Source: Streptomyces sp. NBC_00289 (GTDB lineage Bacteria > Actinomycetota > Actinomycetes > Streptomycetales > Streptomycetaceae). Taken from it: DNA of 64,000 bases. Location: assembly GCF_041435115.1 (NCBI RefSeq), contig NZ_CP108046.1, positions 5,084,001 to 5,148,000 of the forward strand. Direction: 5' to 3'. Numbering within the stretch: position 1 is the stretch's first letter; every line of letters starts with the position of its first letter. Made by a program: the position numbers and the translations under genes. The notes beneath the pieces are model-generated. The model was not told the DNA's origin. It searched no databases and saw only the letters and a list, made by a program, of their open reading frames with translations. This document shows, in pieces, positions 53,004 to 60,922 of the stretch.

Positions 53004-54041
53004 CTACTCGACGAGCTCGTCCGGCTTGCCCTTGCTGCGCGGCCGTTCCTCGACCATCTTGCCCCAGACGATCAACCGGTACTTGCTCGTGAACTCCGGC
53101 GTACACGTCGTGAGCGTGATGTAGCGACCGGGCACGGTGAAGCCGGACCCCTTGGGGACGGGCTCGATGACGCTCGTGTTGCTCGGAGCCGTCACCGGCA
53201 GCATCGACGCCATCTTGTAGACGAAGTACTCGTCCTGCGTCTCCACGACGATCGCGTCGCCCGCCTTGAGCTTGTTGATGTACCTGAACGGCTCACCATG
53301 CGTGTTGCGGTGACCCGCGAGGGAGAAATTCCCCGTCTTCGCATCCGGCATCGCCGTCTTCAGCGCACCCTCGCCGTAATGGCCGACCATCCCCCGGTCC
53401 AGCACCTTCTTGTTGCTGACACCCTCGGCGATCGGCACCACCACATCCAGCTTCGGAATGTGCAGGATGGCGAAGCCCTGGCCCGGCTGGAAGACCCCCG
53501 GGGCCCCCTTGCCGCTCGCCCAGTCGTTCTGGAGACTGCTCGTCTCCTTGTCCGCCTGCGCGTGCGCCCGCACGTTCGTCCACCACAGCTGGTAGGTGAC
53601 GAACAACAGCATCAGCACACCGGTGGTGATGAACACCTCACCGATCGCCCGGCTCGCGACCACCGCCGCACCGGGCTTCCGCGCCCGCGCCTGCCGCCGC
53701 GCCTCCACCCGCGACATCGGCGACCCGGAGCGCCCTTCCTCCCCCGCGTCCGCTGACAGGTTCTCCGGCACACCCCCATGACGCCCACCGCGGCGCCTGG
53801 CGGCCTTTCTGCGGGCCGCACGGCCACCAGCCAGGGTTCCTGTGGCAGGAGAGGCGGGCGAGGCGCCAGAAGCGGCCCTGTGGCCGCCGGCCATGCGCGC
53901 CGGCGGCTCCGGCAACCGCAGCGCCACCGTCTCCTCGTCGATCGGTGCTTGGTACGGCGCCCCGCCGTACGCCTCACCGCCGTACGACTCGTACGACGCA
54001 CCGCCGTACGAGTCCTCGCGCTCGGGGCGCAACGCGGTCAC
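53004..54041 (-). CDS. srtE1: Class E sortase with long cytoplasmic N-terminus (SrtE1-like), 345 aa
   Basis: The first 125 residues are cytoplasmic, with Tyr-Gly repeats (SYGGASYESYGGEAYGG) and an Arg-rich stretch before the helix GEVFITTGVLMLLFVTYQLWW. The catalytic domain has His in FSLAGHRNTHG, and Cys/Arg in LTTCTPEFTSKYR. The ATG overlaps the TrpG stop as ATGA. It pairs with the shorter sortase downstream. LAXTG substrates, the chaplins, lie elsewhere. Confidence 0.88.
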   Translation of the reverse strand: MTALRPEREDSYGGASYESYGGEAYGGAPYQAPIDEETVALRLPEPPARMAGGHRAASGASPASPATGTLAGGRAARRKAARRRGGRHGGVPENLSADAGEEGRSGSPMSRVEARRQARARKPGAAVVASRAIGEVFITTGVLMLLFVTYQLWWTNVRAHAQADKETSSLQNDWASGKGAPGVFQPGQGFAILHIPKLDVVVPIAEGVSNKKVLDRGMVGHYGEGALKTAMPDAKTGNFSLAGHRNTHGEPFRYINKLKAGDAIVVETQDEYFVYKMASMLPVTAPSNTSVIEPVPKGSGFTVPGRYITLTTCTPEFTSKYRLIVWGKMVEERPRSKGKPDELVE

Positions 54042-54676
54042 GCCGTGGCCCTGCCCACCACCGGGGCAAGCCCCGCCGACCTCGCCACGGCACCCTGGTC
54101 ACCGCACTCCACCAGCCAGTTGGCCAGCATCCGGTGCCCGTGCTCGGTCAGCACCGACTCGGGATGGAACTGCACGCCCTCGACGAGCAGTTCACGGTGC
54201 CGCAAGCCCATGATGATGCCGTCGTGCGTCCGGGCCGTGACCTCCAGCTCGGCCGGAACCGTCGCCGGCTCCGCGGCGAGCGAGTGGTAGCGCGTCGCCG
54301 TGAACGGCGAGGGCAGACCCGCGAAGACGCCCCGGCCCTCGTGCTCGACCGGCGAGGTCTTCCCGTGCAGCAGCTCGGGCGCCCGGTCCACCACACCCCC
54401 GTACGCCACCTGCATCGACTGCATCCCCAGGCACACGCCGAACACCGGCACCCCGGTCGCCGCACAGTGCCGCACCATCTCGACGCAGACCCCGGCCTCC
54501 TCCGGCGTACCCGGCCCCGGCGACAGCAGCACACCGTCGAAACCGTCCTGAGCATGCGCCGTCGACACCTCGTCGTTGCGCAGCACCTCGCACTCGGCGC
54601 CCAGCTGGTACAGGTACTGGACCAGGTTGAAGACGAAGCTGTCGTAGTTGTCGACGACGAGAATCCGCGCACTCAC
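54038..54676 (-). CDS. Glutamine amidotransferase TrpG/PabA, 212 aa
   Basis: Class I glutaminase with the nucleophile in VFGVCLGMQSM, oxyanion LLSPGPGTPEEAG, and His/Glu in EGVQFHPESVL. It supplies ammonia to anthranilate or aminodeoxychorismate synthase; no TrpE or PabB partner gene is adjacent. It is embedded between sortase genes with ATGA overlaps on both sides, a surprising context, so its product may serve folate or tryptophan metabolism with expression simply coupled to wall genes. Confidence 0.88.
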   Translation of the reverse strand: MSARILVVDNYDSFVFNLVQYLYQLGAECEVLRNDEVSTAHAQDGFDGVLLSPGPGTPEEAGVCVEMVRHCAATGVPVFGVCLGMQSMQVAYGGVVDRAPELLHGKTSPVEHEGRGVFAGLPSPFTATRYHSLAAEPATVPAELEVTARTHDGIIMGLRHRELLVEGVQFHPESVLTEHGHRMLANWLVECGDQGAVARSAGLAPVVGRATA

Positions 54677-54834
54677 TGGTTGTCCACCGTCACATCGTTG
54701 AAGGGAAGCAGCGGTTCAGCCCACGGAAAGACGTACTGGAACAAGGCGTAGACCACGGCCAGCACCAACACCAGGGAGAGGAACGCCTTCGCCCACGCGT
54801 TCCCCGGCAGATGCCGCCAGATCCAGCCGTACAT
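54673..54834 (-). CDS. Small single-helix membrane protein, 53 aa
   Basis: Short conserved-looking protein: MYGWIWRHLPGNAWAKAF then helix LSLVLVLAVVYALFQYVF and a tail EPLLPFNDVTVDNQ. ATG 54834 is chosen because AAGGGACGG lies just upstream; a longer start at 54882 exists. The stop overlaps the TrpG ATG. It is the fifth member of the sortase operon counted from its end. No known function; a sortase accessory is one guess. Confidence 0.7.
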   Translation of the reverse strand: MYGWIWRHLPGNAWAKAFLSLVLVLAVVYALFQYVFPWAEPLLPFNDVTVDNQ

Positions 54835-54886
54835 GCCGTCCCTTCCGTCGTACCACGGCACCAGACTCACGCCGTACCGCACCAGA

Positions 54887-55600
54887 CTAACGGCGCAGAG
54901 CCCGTGGTTTCCCGGCCTCCACAGGCTGCGTGGAGTCCAGATGCGCCCACACGATCAGCCGGTGACTGTGCCCCCACTCCGGATCGCACGTGGTCAGCGT
55001 CAGATACCGGCCCGGACGCGTATACCCCGACTTACGTGGCACAGCGTCGATCACCTCGACGTCCGTGGGCACGGTTTTGTAAGGCCCCTCGTCGATACGG
55101 TAGGTGAACCACGTCGACCCGTCCGTCAGCACCACCGCGTCCCCCCGCCGCAGCCTCGGAAAGTCCTTGAACGGATCCCCGTACGTACGCCGGTGACCGG
55201 CCACCGCGAAGTTGCCCTCCTGGCCCAGTCGCGCGGTACGCGCGTAGTGGCCGAGCCCCTTCTTCAGGACCCCCGTACCGGTGCCCTCGAGCACGGGCTT
55301 GTTCCACGTGAAACCAAGCCGCGGTATGTACATGATCGCGAAAGGCTTGCCGTACGAGTAGGGCACGGGCTTCGCCGGAGCGGCCGCCGCGCCGGAACCA
55401 GAGCCTGCACTCCCGCCGGACGCGGACGCCGTCGGCTGCACGCTGTTCCTGGCCCACTGGTCCTGCAGGACGTCGATCTGGTGGTCCATGGCCCCGTCGG
55501 CCCGTACACCGGTCCAGAACAGCACGTACACCACGAACAGCACGATCAGGGTGCCGACGGTGATGCACAGTTCACTGACGGTCCTGACCACAACGCGCAC
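54887..55600 (-). CDS. Third class E sortase, 237 aa
   Basis: Begins with an N-terminal helix (SELCITVGTLIVLFVVYVLFW). Ser/Gly/Ala linker, then catalytic His in FAVAGHRRTYGD, Cys in LTTCDPEWGHSHR with Arg. The Cys context (TCDPE) differs from the two SrtE enzymes (TCTP), suggesting a different substrate. GTG 55600 follows GGGGAG. A parS site lies in its coding region (55300-55315). Confidence 0.85.
   Translation of the reverse strand: MRVVVRTVSELCITVGTLIVLFVVYVLFWTGVRADGAMDHQIDVLQDQWARNSVQPTASASGGSAGSGSGAAAAPAKPVPYSYGKPFAIMYIPRLGFTWNKPVLEGTGTGVLKKGLGHYARTARLGQEGNFAVAGHRRTYGDPFKDFPRLRRGDAVVLTDGSTWFTYRIDEGPYKTVPTDVEVIDAVPRKSGYTRPGRYLTLTTCDPEWGHSHRLIVWAHLDSTQPVEAGKPRALRR
55300..55315. other. 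parS site inside the third sortase gene
   Basis: TGTTCCACGTGAAACC matches the bacterial parS 16-mer TGTTCCACGTGAAACA in 15 of 16 bases. On the coding strand it specifies the FTWN segment of the sortase. Confidence 0.85.
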
Positions 55601-55628
55601 CGGCAGCTCCCCAGCGGGCTCGCACGAC

Positions 55629-56408
55629 CTACTCGACGGGTTTGGCGTACTGCAGATCCACTGTGCCCGAGTAGCCGGGCAGAGTCACCGCCCCGTCCTC
55701 GTCGACTTTCCAGCCGAGCCCGTAGACGTTGACGTACACCATGTAGTTCTGGATCGCCGGCGCCTCCGCGAGCGCCTTCTGCAGCTTCTCCGGATCACCG
55801 ACCGCCGTGATCTTGTACGGCGGCGAGTAGACGCGGCCCTGGAGGATCAGCGTGTTGCCCACACAGCGCACGGCACTCGTGGAGATGAGCCGCTGGTCCA
55901 TCACCTTGATGCCCTCGGCGCCCCCCTGCCACAGGGCGTTCACCACCGCCTGCAGATCCTGCTGGTGGATGACCAGGTAGTCGGGCTGCGGTTCGGGATA
56001 GCCGGGGAGCTTGGCGGTGGCGTCCGGCGGAGCGTCGTTGAGCGTGACCGTGATGGCCTCGCCCTTGAGCTTCTGCGTGCCCGTGTTCTTCTCCAGGGCC
56101 GCGAGTTTGGCGTCCTCGGCCTTCGTACTGCCGTCGTCCCGCTCGGCAAGGGATTCGATGTCGTTGCGGACCGACGCGTTGGAGTCGCCGAGCTCACCGT
56201 TCTTGCGACTGCGCTCCTGGATGAGGTCGGAAAGCTTGAGCAAGGACGCGTCCGTGCGGATATTGGTGCCCTTGGCCGTGTTGAAACTGGTGAAGAAAAT
56301 GAGTCCCGCGAGAGCGAAGACGCCCACTGTGAGCACCCGAACCGGCCGGAATCGGCGCACACGGGCAGGGCTGGCCTCCGTCCCGGGAGAGTCGGCAGAA
56401 TTGCTCAA
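55629..56408 (-). CDS. DUF881-family protein, 259 aa
   Basis: N-terminal helix ([18 protein letters not shown]) then a coiled-coil stretch with [18 protein letters not shown], and the DUF881 domain with [34 protein letters not shown] and [16 protein letters not shown]. The family is found next to division and wall genes in actinobacteria and clostridia; its role is unknown. Start TTG 56408 behind AGGAGATAAGGG. First gene of the sortase operon, divergent from crgA. Confidence 0.82.
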   Translation of the reverse strand: MSNSADSPGTEASPARVRRFRPVRVLTVGVFALAGLIFFTSFNTAKGTNIRTDASLLKLSDLIQERSRKNGELGDSNASVRNDIESLAERDDGSTKAEDAKLAALEKNTGTQKLKGEAITVTLNDAPPDATAKLPGYPEPQPDYLVIHQQDLQAVVNALWQGGAEGIKVMDQRLISTSAVRCVGNTLILQGRVYSPPYKITAVGDPEKLQKALAEAPAIQNYMVYVNVYGLGWKVDEDGAVTLPGYSGTVDLQYAKPVE

Positions 56409-56550
56409 CGTACCCTTATCTCCTTCGGCGGCGCGGAAGCACTACGCTAACGGACGCCCGGGGGAGCACTCAGTGTCCCCTTGTACGCTGCCCCGGAGCC
56501 CACGCCAGTTCCCTGCGCGGCCACGCAGCGCATCGACAGGAGAGACCCTC

Positions 56551-56805
56551 GTGCCGAAGTCACGTATCCGCAAGAAGGCCGACTACACGCCGCCGCCTGC
56601 CAAGCAGGCGACCGCCATCAAGCTGAACAGCCGCGCATGGGTGGCGCCCGTGATGCTGGCCATGTTCCTTCTCGGACTGGCCTGGATCGTCGTCTTCTAT
56701 GTCACCGACGGTTCGCTGCCCATCGACAAGCTGGACAACTGGAACATTGTGGTGGGCTTCGGCTTCATCGCCGCCGGATTCGGCGTCTCGACCCAGTGGA
56801 AGTAA
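56551..56805 (+). CDS. crgA: Cell division protein CrgA, 84 aa
   Basis: Small septation regulator with two helices ([34 protein letters not shown]). The charged start [15 protein letters not shown] is typical of CrgA. In Streptomyces it affects FtsZ ring timing in aerial hyphae and in mycobacteria it recruits divisome proteins. GTG 56551 follows AGGAGAGA. It is divergent from the DUF881-sortase operon. Confidence 0.94.
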   Translation: MPKSRIRKKADYTPPPAKQATAIKLNSRAWVAPVMLAMFLLGLAWIVVFYVTDGSLPIDKLDNWNIVVGFGFIAAGFGVSTQWK

Positions 56806-56840
56806 GGGCCACGGGGCGGTGAACATACCTCTGCCCACGG

Positions 56841-56907
56841 CTATCCACGGAGTTATCCACAGCCGCTGTCCACACGGTGGGGAAAAAGAACGACGATCTG
56901 TGGATAA
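56841..56907. other. Cluster of DnaA boxes downstream of crgA
   Basis: Within 67 bp: CTATCCACG (56841-56849), a perfect TTATCCACA (56853-56861), CTGTCCACA (56866-56874, one mismatch to TTGTCCACA) and a perfect minus-strand box TGTGGATAA (56899-56907). A TGTGGAAAA variant follows near 57050. It lies in the 258-bp crgA-rhomboid gap. Confidence 0.65.
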
Positions 56908-57063
56908 CCTCTCGGGTGTTGACGCCGGTGTGACTGACTGACCGGCAACCGAAAGCTTGTTCGCCCCCTGCCTGACCTGCGGAAACGCGGGTCCGCGGCA
57001 GGGGGCACACCTGTTCCCGCACACTATGCACAAGATCCGCCACCCGCTGTGGAAAACGCCTGC

Positions 57064-57969
57064 TCAGGTCAGCTGTGCGGTCCTCAGAACGGTCATGCCC
57101 ACGACCACGACAAGGACGAGGGCGCAGGTGCCGTACTGAGTCAGCGTCCGTCGTTCGCGCGGGGCGTGGACCATGGCGTAGCCGGTCACGACGCCCGCGA
57201 CGAGACCACCGATGTGGGCCTCCCACGCGATGCTGCTCCAGCCGAAGGTGATGACCAGGTTGATCACCAGCAGGGCGATGATCGGCCGCATGTCGTAGTT
57301 GAGCCGGCGTACCAGGACGGCCGTGGCGCCGAACAGCCCGAAGATCGCCCCGGAGGCGCCGAGCGAGGCCTGGATCGGGGAGGCCAGGAGGTAGGTCAGG
57401 GCGCTGCCGGCCAGGCCCGAGACGAGGTACAGCGTGAGATAGCGGGCGCGGCCGAGGGCCGCTTCGAGGGGGCCGCCGAGCCACCAGAGGCTGAGCATGT
57501 TGAAGGCGAGGTGCCAGTAGGCCTCGTGGCTGAACATCGAGGTCACCAGGCGGTACCACTCGCCCTCGGCGACTCCCTGTGTGGGAGTGAAGGGCGCCGG
57601 TGGCCAGGTGCCGACGAGGACCAGGTGGTCCCGGAGTGAGGGGCTGGCCTTCAACGCGATGAAGACCGCGACGTTGATTCCGAGGAGGATCTTGGTGACG
57701 AGGCGGGGGTCCGCGGTGACGGTGCCGCCGGCGATGGTTCGGGGCCGGGCCGCGGTGGGAGCGGGCCCGCCGCCGGAGGCGCCGCGGACGCAGTCGGGGC
57801 ACTGGAAGCCGACCGAGGCGTTGACCATGCACTCGGGGCAGATGGGGCGCTCGCAGCGGGTGCAGCGGATGCCGGTCTCGCGGTCGGGGTGGCGGTAGCA
57901 GCCGGGTGACCGGGCGGGCTGGGCGCTGTGGTCCTCGGGGCCCTGTGGGCTGCCTGGCGCCTGGTCCAT
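57064..57969 (-). CDS. Rhomboid intramembrane serine protease with N-terminal zinc finger, 301 aa
   Basis: Residues about 22-65 hold Cys/His pairs (CYRHPDRETGIRCTRCERP, CPECMV, CPDC) like a B-box type zinc finger. Six helices follow. The catalytic Ser is in LGASGAIFGLFG, the His in WEAHIGGLVAG, and HLAFNMLSLWWLG is the HxxxN region. ATG 57969 behind AGGGGATC is preferred over an upstream start. It cleaves unknown membrane substrates. It is divergent from crgA's end, the DnaA cluster lying between. Confidence 0.9.
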   Translation of the reverse strand: MDQAPGSPQGPEDHSAQPARSPGCYRHPDRETGIRCTRCERPICPECMVNASVGFQCPDCVRGASGGGPAPTAARPRTIAGGTVTADPRLVTKILLGINVAVFIALKASPSLRDHLVLVGTWPPAPFTPTQGVAEGEWYRLVTSMFSHEAYWHLAFNMLSLWWLGGPLEAALGRARYLTLYLVSGLAGSALTYLLASPIQASLGASGAIFGLFGATAVLVRRLNYDMRPIIALLVINLVITFGWSSIAWEAHIGGLVAGVVTGYAMVHAPRERRTLTQYGTCALVLVVVVGMTVLRTAQLT

Positions 57970-58000
57970 GAGATCCCCTAAGTCGTCGTACACACGTGCC

Positions 58001-58034
58001 TCGCCCCGCCCATCCTTACGGACGAGCGGGGCGA
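58001..58034 (-). terminator. Terminator of the cyclophilin gene
   Basis: TCGCCCCGC (58001-58009) pairs with GCGGGGCGA (58026-58034), with partial pairing further in. It lies 54 nt past the cyclophilin stop. Confidence 0.7.
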
Positions 58035-58087
58035 ATGGTTCCCTTCGGACGTGGGTCGGCGGGGATTCGGCCTCGGGAACCGTGGTG

Positions 58088-58621
58088 TCAGGTCTGGCGG
58101 GTCTCGATGAGCACCGACTCGAGGACGACGTCCTTGACGGGCCGGTCGTTGGGGCGGCTGGTGGGGAGGGCGGCGATGGCGTCCACGACCTTCTGGCCGG
58201 CGGGGCCGGTGACCTCGCCGAAGATGGTGTGCTTGCGGTTCAGCCATGCCGTGGGGGAGACGGTGATGAAGAACTGCGAGCCGTTGGTGCCCGGGCCGGC
58301 GTTGGCCATGGCGAGCAGGTAGGGCTTGTTGAAGGAGAGGTCGGGGTGGAACTCGTCCTCGAACTCGTAGCCGGGTCCGCCGATGCCGGTGCCCAGCGGG
58401 TCTCCGCCCTGGATCATGAAGCCGCTGATGACCCGGTGGAAGACCGTGCCGTCGTAGAGCCTGTCGGTGGACTTCGTACCGGTGGCCGGGTGGGTCCACT
58501 CGCGCTCACCCTGGGCGAGTTCTACGAAGTTCCGGACCGTCTTGGGGGCGTGGTTCGGCAGGAGCCGGACTTCGATGTCGCCGTGGTTCGTCTTCAGGGT
58601 GGCGTAAAGCTGCTCTGCCAC
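58088..58621 (-). CDS. Cyclophilin-type peptidyl-prolyl cis-trans isomerase, 177 aa
   Basis: Cyclophilin domain over the full length: DGTVFHRVISGFMIQGGDP, then GYEFEDEFHPDLSF, GTNGSQFFITVSPTAWLNRK and HTIFGEVTGPAGQKVVDAI. It lacks a signal peptide, so it acts in the cytosol. GTG 58621 is the best start (VAEQLYATLKTNHGDIEV). It catalyses proline isomerisation in protein folding. A terminator follows. Confidence 0.92.
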   Translation of the reverse strand: MAEQLYATLKTNHGDIEVRLLPNHAPKTVRNFVELAQGEREWTHPATGTKSTDRLYDGTVFHRVISGFMIQGGDPLGTGIGGPGYEFEDEFHPDLSFNKPYLLAMANAGPGTNGSQFFITVSPTAWLNRKHTIFGEVTGPAGQKVVDAIAALPTSRPNDRPVKDVVLESVLIETRQT

Positions 58622-58979
58622 GATCTGCCTTCCGTTGTCTTCCTGTGCCCGACCGATCCTTGCACGGTTCGGGTGGGGAGGCCCCCGCGCCGGATCCGTG
58701 GCATGAGGGGAGTTGTCTGTCAGAAAACCGGCCGAGTAGCGCCGGGCCGGGCGCGCGGGGCGGGGATCCGTGGCATTGTCGACGACAAGCTCCCGTTGCC
58801 CCGTATTCATCCGCTATTTCACATGATCGACTCTTGGGCAGTTCTTGATCGGGGATGGTCCGGTGTCATCCCGAGTGACCCGGATGCCCGCCCTCACATG
58901 CCCAAGAGTTCATCGACAGGCATGATCCGTAGAAGCGTGGAAAGTCGAAATACCATACGCCACCGAGGAGGAGGAACCC
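58622..58979. promoter_or_regulatory. Divergent spacer of 358 bp, cyclophilin versus DUF5324 gene
   Basis: No gene is supported. A 13-bp direct repeat GGATCCGTGGCAT occurs at 58692-58704 and 58764-58776, spaced 72 bp. AT-richer sequence near 58800-58850 probably holds promoters. GAGGAGGAGG at 58966-58975 is the ribosome binding site for 58980. Confidence 0.4.
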
Positions 58980-59681
58980 GTGACCCGCATCGACAGCGTG
59001 CGCGCCGCGACCGGCTCGGCGAAGGAGAGCGTGCTGCACGCCGCGGAAGTGGTGGCGCCCTACGCCGACACGGCCAAGGACAGGGCCTCGCACTACGCGA
59101 ACGAGGCTCGTGTACGGCTTGCGCCGAGGGTGTCGCAGGCCGCCGAGCAGGCCCGCGTCCAGCTCGACGCTCATGTCGTGCCACGTCTGGAGCAGGCTCG
59201 TACGCATGTGCCGCCGAAGGTCGACCAGGCCGCCCACGAAGCCGCCGTCCGAACCCGTAGGGCCGCCCGGCAGGCCGCCGACTACTCCCGGCCGAGGATC
59301 GAGCAGGCGGTGGCCGCGGCCGGGCCTGTGAAGGACGAGGCCACCGCGCGATCCGCCGCCGCGCTGGTCGCCTTGCGCGGCCAGGTCTCGCCCAAGGAGA
59401 TCCAGAAGCTGGTCCGTAAGCACGAGCGGCGGGCCAGGACCGGCCGTCTCGCGAAGCGCCTCGCGGTTCTGGGCATTGTCGCGGGCGGTGCTTTCGCCGC
59501 CTGGAAGTGGTGGGACAAGCAGGCCAACCCCGACTGGCTGGTGGAGCCGCCTGCCGCGACGGAGGTGCCCGAGGGGAACCGACTGGCTTCGGTGGACGGC
59601 AGTGGTCAGTCCGTCCTTGATCCCGAGGTGCAGGCGAAGCAGGCGGAGGAGGAGTCGGCGGACCGCGACGACCGCCCCTGA
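58980..59681 (+). CDS. DUF5324-family protein, 233 aa
   Basis: Helical, Ala-rich protein with YADTAKDRASHYANEARVRL, EQARVQLDAHVVPRLEQAR and more amphipathic repeats of about 11-15 residues, reminiscent of apolipoprotein-like helices. A single helix near residue 160 (LAVLGIVAGGAFAAWKWW) suggests membrane association. The last 60 residues are acidic. GTG 58980 follows GAGGAGGAGG. Conserved in Streptomyces at this position; function unknown. Confidence 0.75.
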   Translation: MTRIDSVRAATGSAKESVLHAAEVVAPYADTAKDRASHYANEARVRLAPRVSQAAEQARVQLDAHVVPRLEQARTHVPPKVDQAAHEAAVRTRRAARQAADYSRPRIEQAVAAAGPVKDEATARSAAALVALRGQVSPKEIQKLVRKHERRARTGRLAKRLAVLGIVAGGAFAAWKWWDKQANPDWLVEPPAATEVPEGNRLASVDGSGQSVLDPEVQAKQAEEESADRDDRP

Positions 59682-59700
59682 CACCGGGGCTTCGTCAACA

Positions 59701-59743
59701 TCGCTGTGGGGCAGGAGATTTCACATCTCCTGCCCCACAGCGA
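59701..59743 (+). terminator. Terminator after the DUF5324 gene
   Basis: Perfect 19-bp stem, TCGCTGTGGGGCAGGAGAT (59701-59719) with 59725-59743, loop TTCAC. The strongest hairpin in the window; parS follows directly. Confidence 0.93.
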
Positions 59744-59759
59744 TGTTTCACGTGGAACC
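59744..59759. other. parS site between DUF5324 terminator and tRNA-Ala
   Basis: TGTTTCACGTGGAACC is the reverse complement form of TGTTCCACGTGAAACA with one edge mismatch. It is intergenic and abuts the hairpin at 59743. Confidence 0.85.
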
Positions 59760-60077
59760 GGCGCTGGGTGATCGGGCGGTGCGGGAGCCCGCGTTTACGG
59801 CTGTTCTCCGCGGTGACGTTTGCAACGCCGTGATCGTGTCGGTCGCACAGGAGTCTTCGTGACGCTGTGCGACTTTCCGATCACCCGGCTTAATTCGGTC
59901 CAGCTCACGTGGGGTCTGTTCGCCGCGTCGATTCCGCGGTTTCCTCGGAGACCGCCCGCGCCGCCGGTCCGCCACGTCTGCTTTCGCCGGATGTTTGCGC
60001 AAATTGTTGCAACGAATCCGGCCGCTCCTCCCGCACGCCGCGTGACGCACGTCACTCGCGGAGGACGGGAACGCAAA

Positions 60078-60111
60078 ACCGGCCGGAAGCCCGTGTGAGC
60101 GTCCGGCCGGT
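60078..60111 (-). terminator. Terminator of tRNA-Ala
   Basis: ACCGGCCGGA (60078-60087) pairs perfectly with TCCGGCCGGT (60102-60111), preceded on the minus strand by the tRNA 3' end and followed by TTTT. Confidence 0.82.
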
Positions 60112-60119
60112 CCGAGGTG

Positions 60120-60192
60120 TGGAGCCTAGGGGAGTCGAACCCCTGACATCTGCCATGCAAAGACAGCGCTCTACCAACTGAGCTAAGGCCCC
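60120..60192 (-). tRNA. ala: tRNA-Ala (UGC)
   Basis: Minus-strand 73-nt cloverleaf: acceptor GGGGCCT / AGGCTCC (one G-U), D arm AGCTCAGTTGGTAGAGCG, anticodon stem CTGTC with TTTGCAT containing TGC, T arm AGGGGTTCGACTCCCCT. CCA is not encoded. Confidence 0.96.
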
Positions 60193-60322
60193 GTAAGTGG
60201 AGCGTCCGACCGGAGAACCGCTTACCGTCGGGCGCCGCAGTCCAGAGTACCGGGTCACCCCGGGTATCTCGCAAAAAGATTGGGGGTCCCGGTGAACGAC
60301 CACTCTCCGTAAGATGCTCGGC

Positions 60323-60344
60323 GTGGTTCGCTACAGCGAACCAC
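60323..60344. promoter_or_regulatory. Palindromic operator before the HTH gene
   Basis: GTGGTTCGCT-AC-AGCGAACCAC: perfect 10-bp arms with 2-nt centre. A -10-like TAAGAT lies at 60311-60316 and the ATG at 60374, so the palindrome covers the start of the leader. Likely autoregulatory site for the HTH protein. Confidence 0.65.
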
Positions 60345-60373
60345 AGTACTTGGGGAAGCGATGGGGAGACGCA

Positions 60374-60922
60374 ATGGACGCCGCACAGCAGGAAGCGACC
60401 GCAAGAGCGCGGGAACTGCAGCGGAACTGGTATGGGGAGCCACTGGGGGCGCTCTTCCGTAAGCTCATAGACGATCTTGGGCTCAACCAGGCTCGTCTCG
60501 CGGGGGTGCTGGGACTGTCCGCACCGATGCTCTCGCAGCTGATGAGCGGTCAGCGGGCGAAGATCGGCAATCCCGCCGTGGTGCAGCGGGTGCAGTTGCT
60601 TCAGGACCTCGCGGGGCAGGTCGCGGACGGCAGCGTGAGCGCGGCCGAGGCGACCGAACGCATGGAGGAGATCAAGAAGTCCCAGGGGGGCTCGGTGCTG
60701 AGCAACACGACGCAGACGACGAGCAGTTCGGGAGCTCCCACGGTCAAGCGGGTGGTCCGTGAGATCCAGTCGCTGCTGCGGTCGGTGGCGGCGGCGGGAG
60801 ACATCATCGAGGCGGCGGACACCCTCGCCCCGGCCCACCCGGAACTGGCAGAGTTCCTCCGGGTGTACGGAGCGGGTCGCACCTCCGACGCGGTCGCGCA
60901 CTACCAGTCCCACCAGAACTGA
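60374..60922 (+). CDS. XRE/Cro-type helix-turn-helix regulator, 182 aa
   Basis: The HTH spans residues about 30-65 (LNQARLAGVLGLSAPMLSQL, SGQRAKIGNP). A Ser/Thr linker near 110-125 (NTTQTTSSSGAP) follows and then a helical C-terminus (VKRVVREIQSLLRSVAAAG, AHPELAEFLRVYG). ATG 60374 behind GGGGAGA gives the conserved MDAAQQEATARAR start. The upstream 22-bp palindrome suggests autorepression. It is conserved in Streptomyces next to tRNA-Ala; targets unknown. Confidence 0.82.
   Translation: MDAAQQEATARARELQRNWYGEPLGALFRKLIDDLGLNQARLAGVLGLSAPMLSQLMSGQRAKIGNPAVVQRVQLLQDLAGQVADGSVSAAEATERMEEIKKSQGGSVLSNTTQTTSSSGAPTVKRVVREIQSLLRSVAAAGDIIEAADTLAPAHPELAEFLRVYGAGRTSDAVAHYQSHQN

Larger units (their letters stand above)
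59682..60119. other. Spacer of 438 bp with terminator, parS and short palindromes
   Basis: No gene is supported. It holds the 19-bp-stem terminator (59701-59743), a parS 16-mer (59744-59759), GTGACG-CA-CGTCAC (60042-60055) and the tRNA-Ala terminator (60078-60111). TTGCGCAAATTGTTGCAA at 59996-60013 is a nested near-palindrome of unknown meaning. Confidence 0.5.

Noticed and set aside
56806..57063. oriC at the DnaA-box cluster
   Set aside because: Only four or five boxes, no dnaA or dnaN beside it and no AT-rich unwinding region. Streptomyces oriC has many more boxes.
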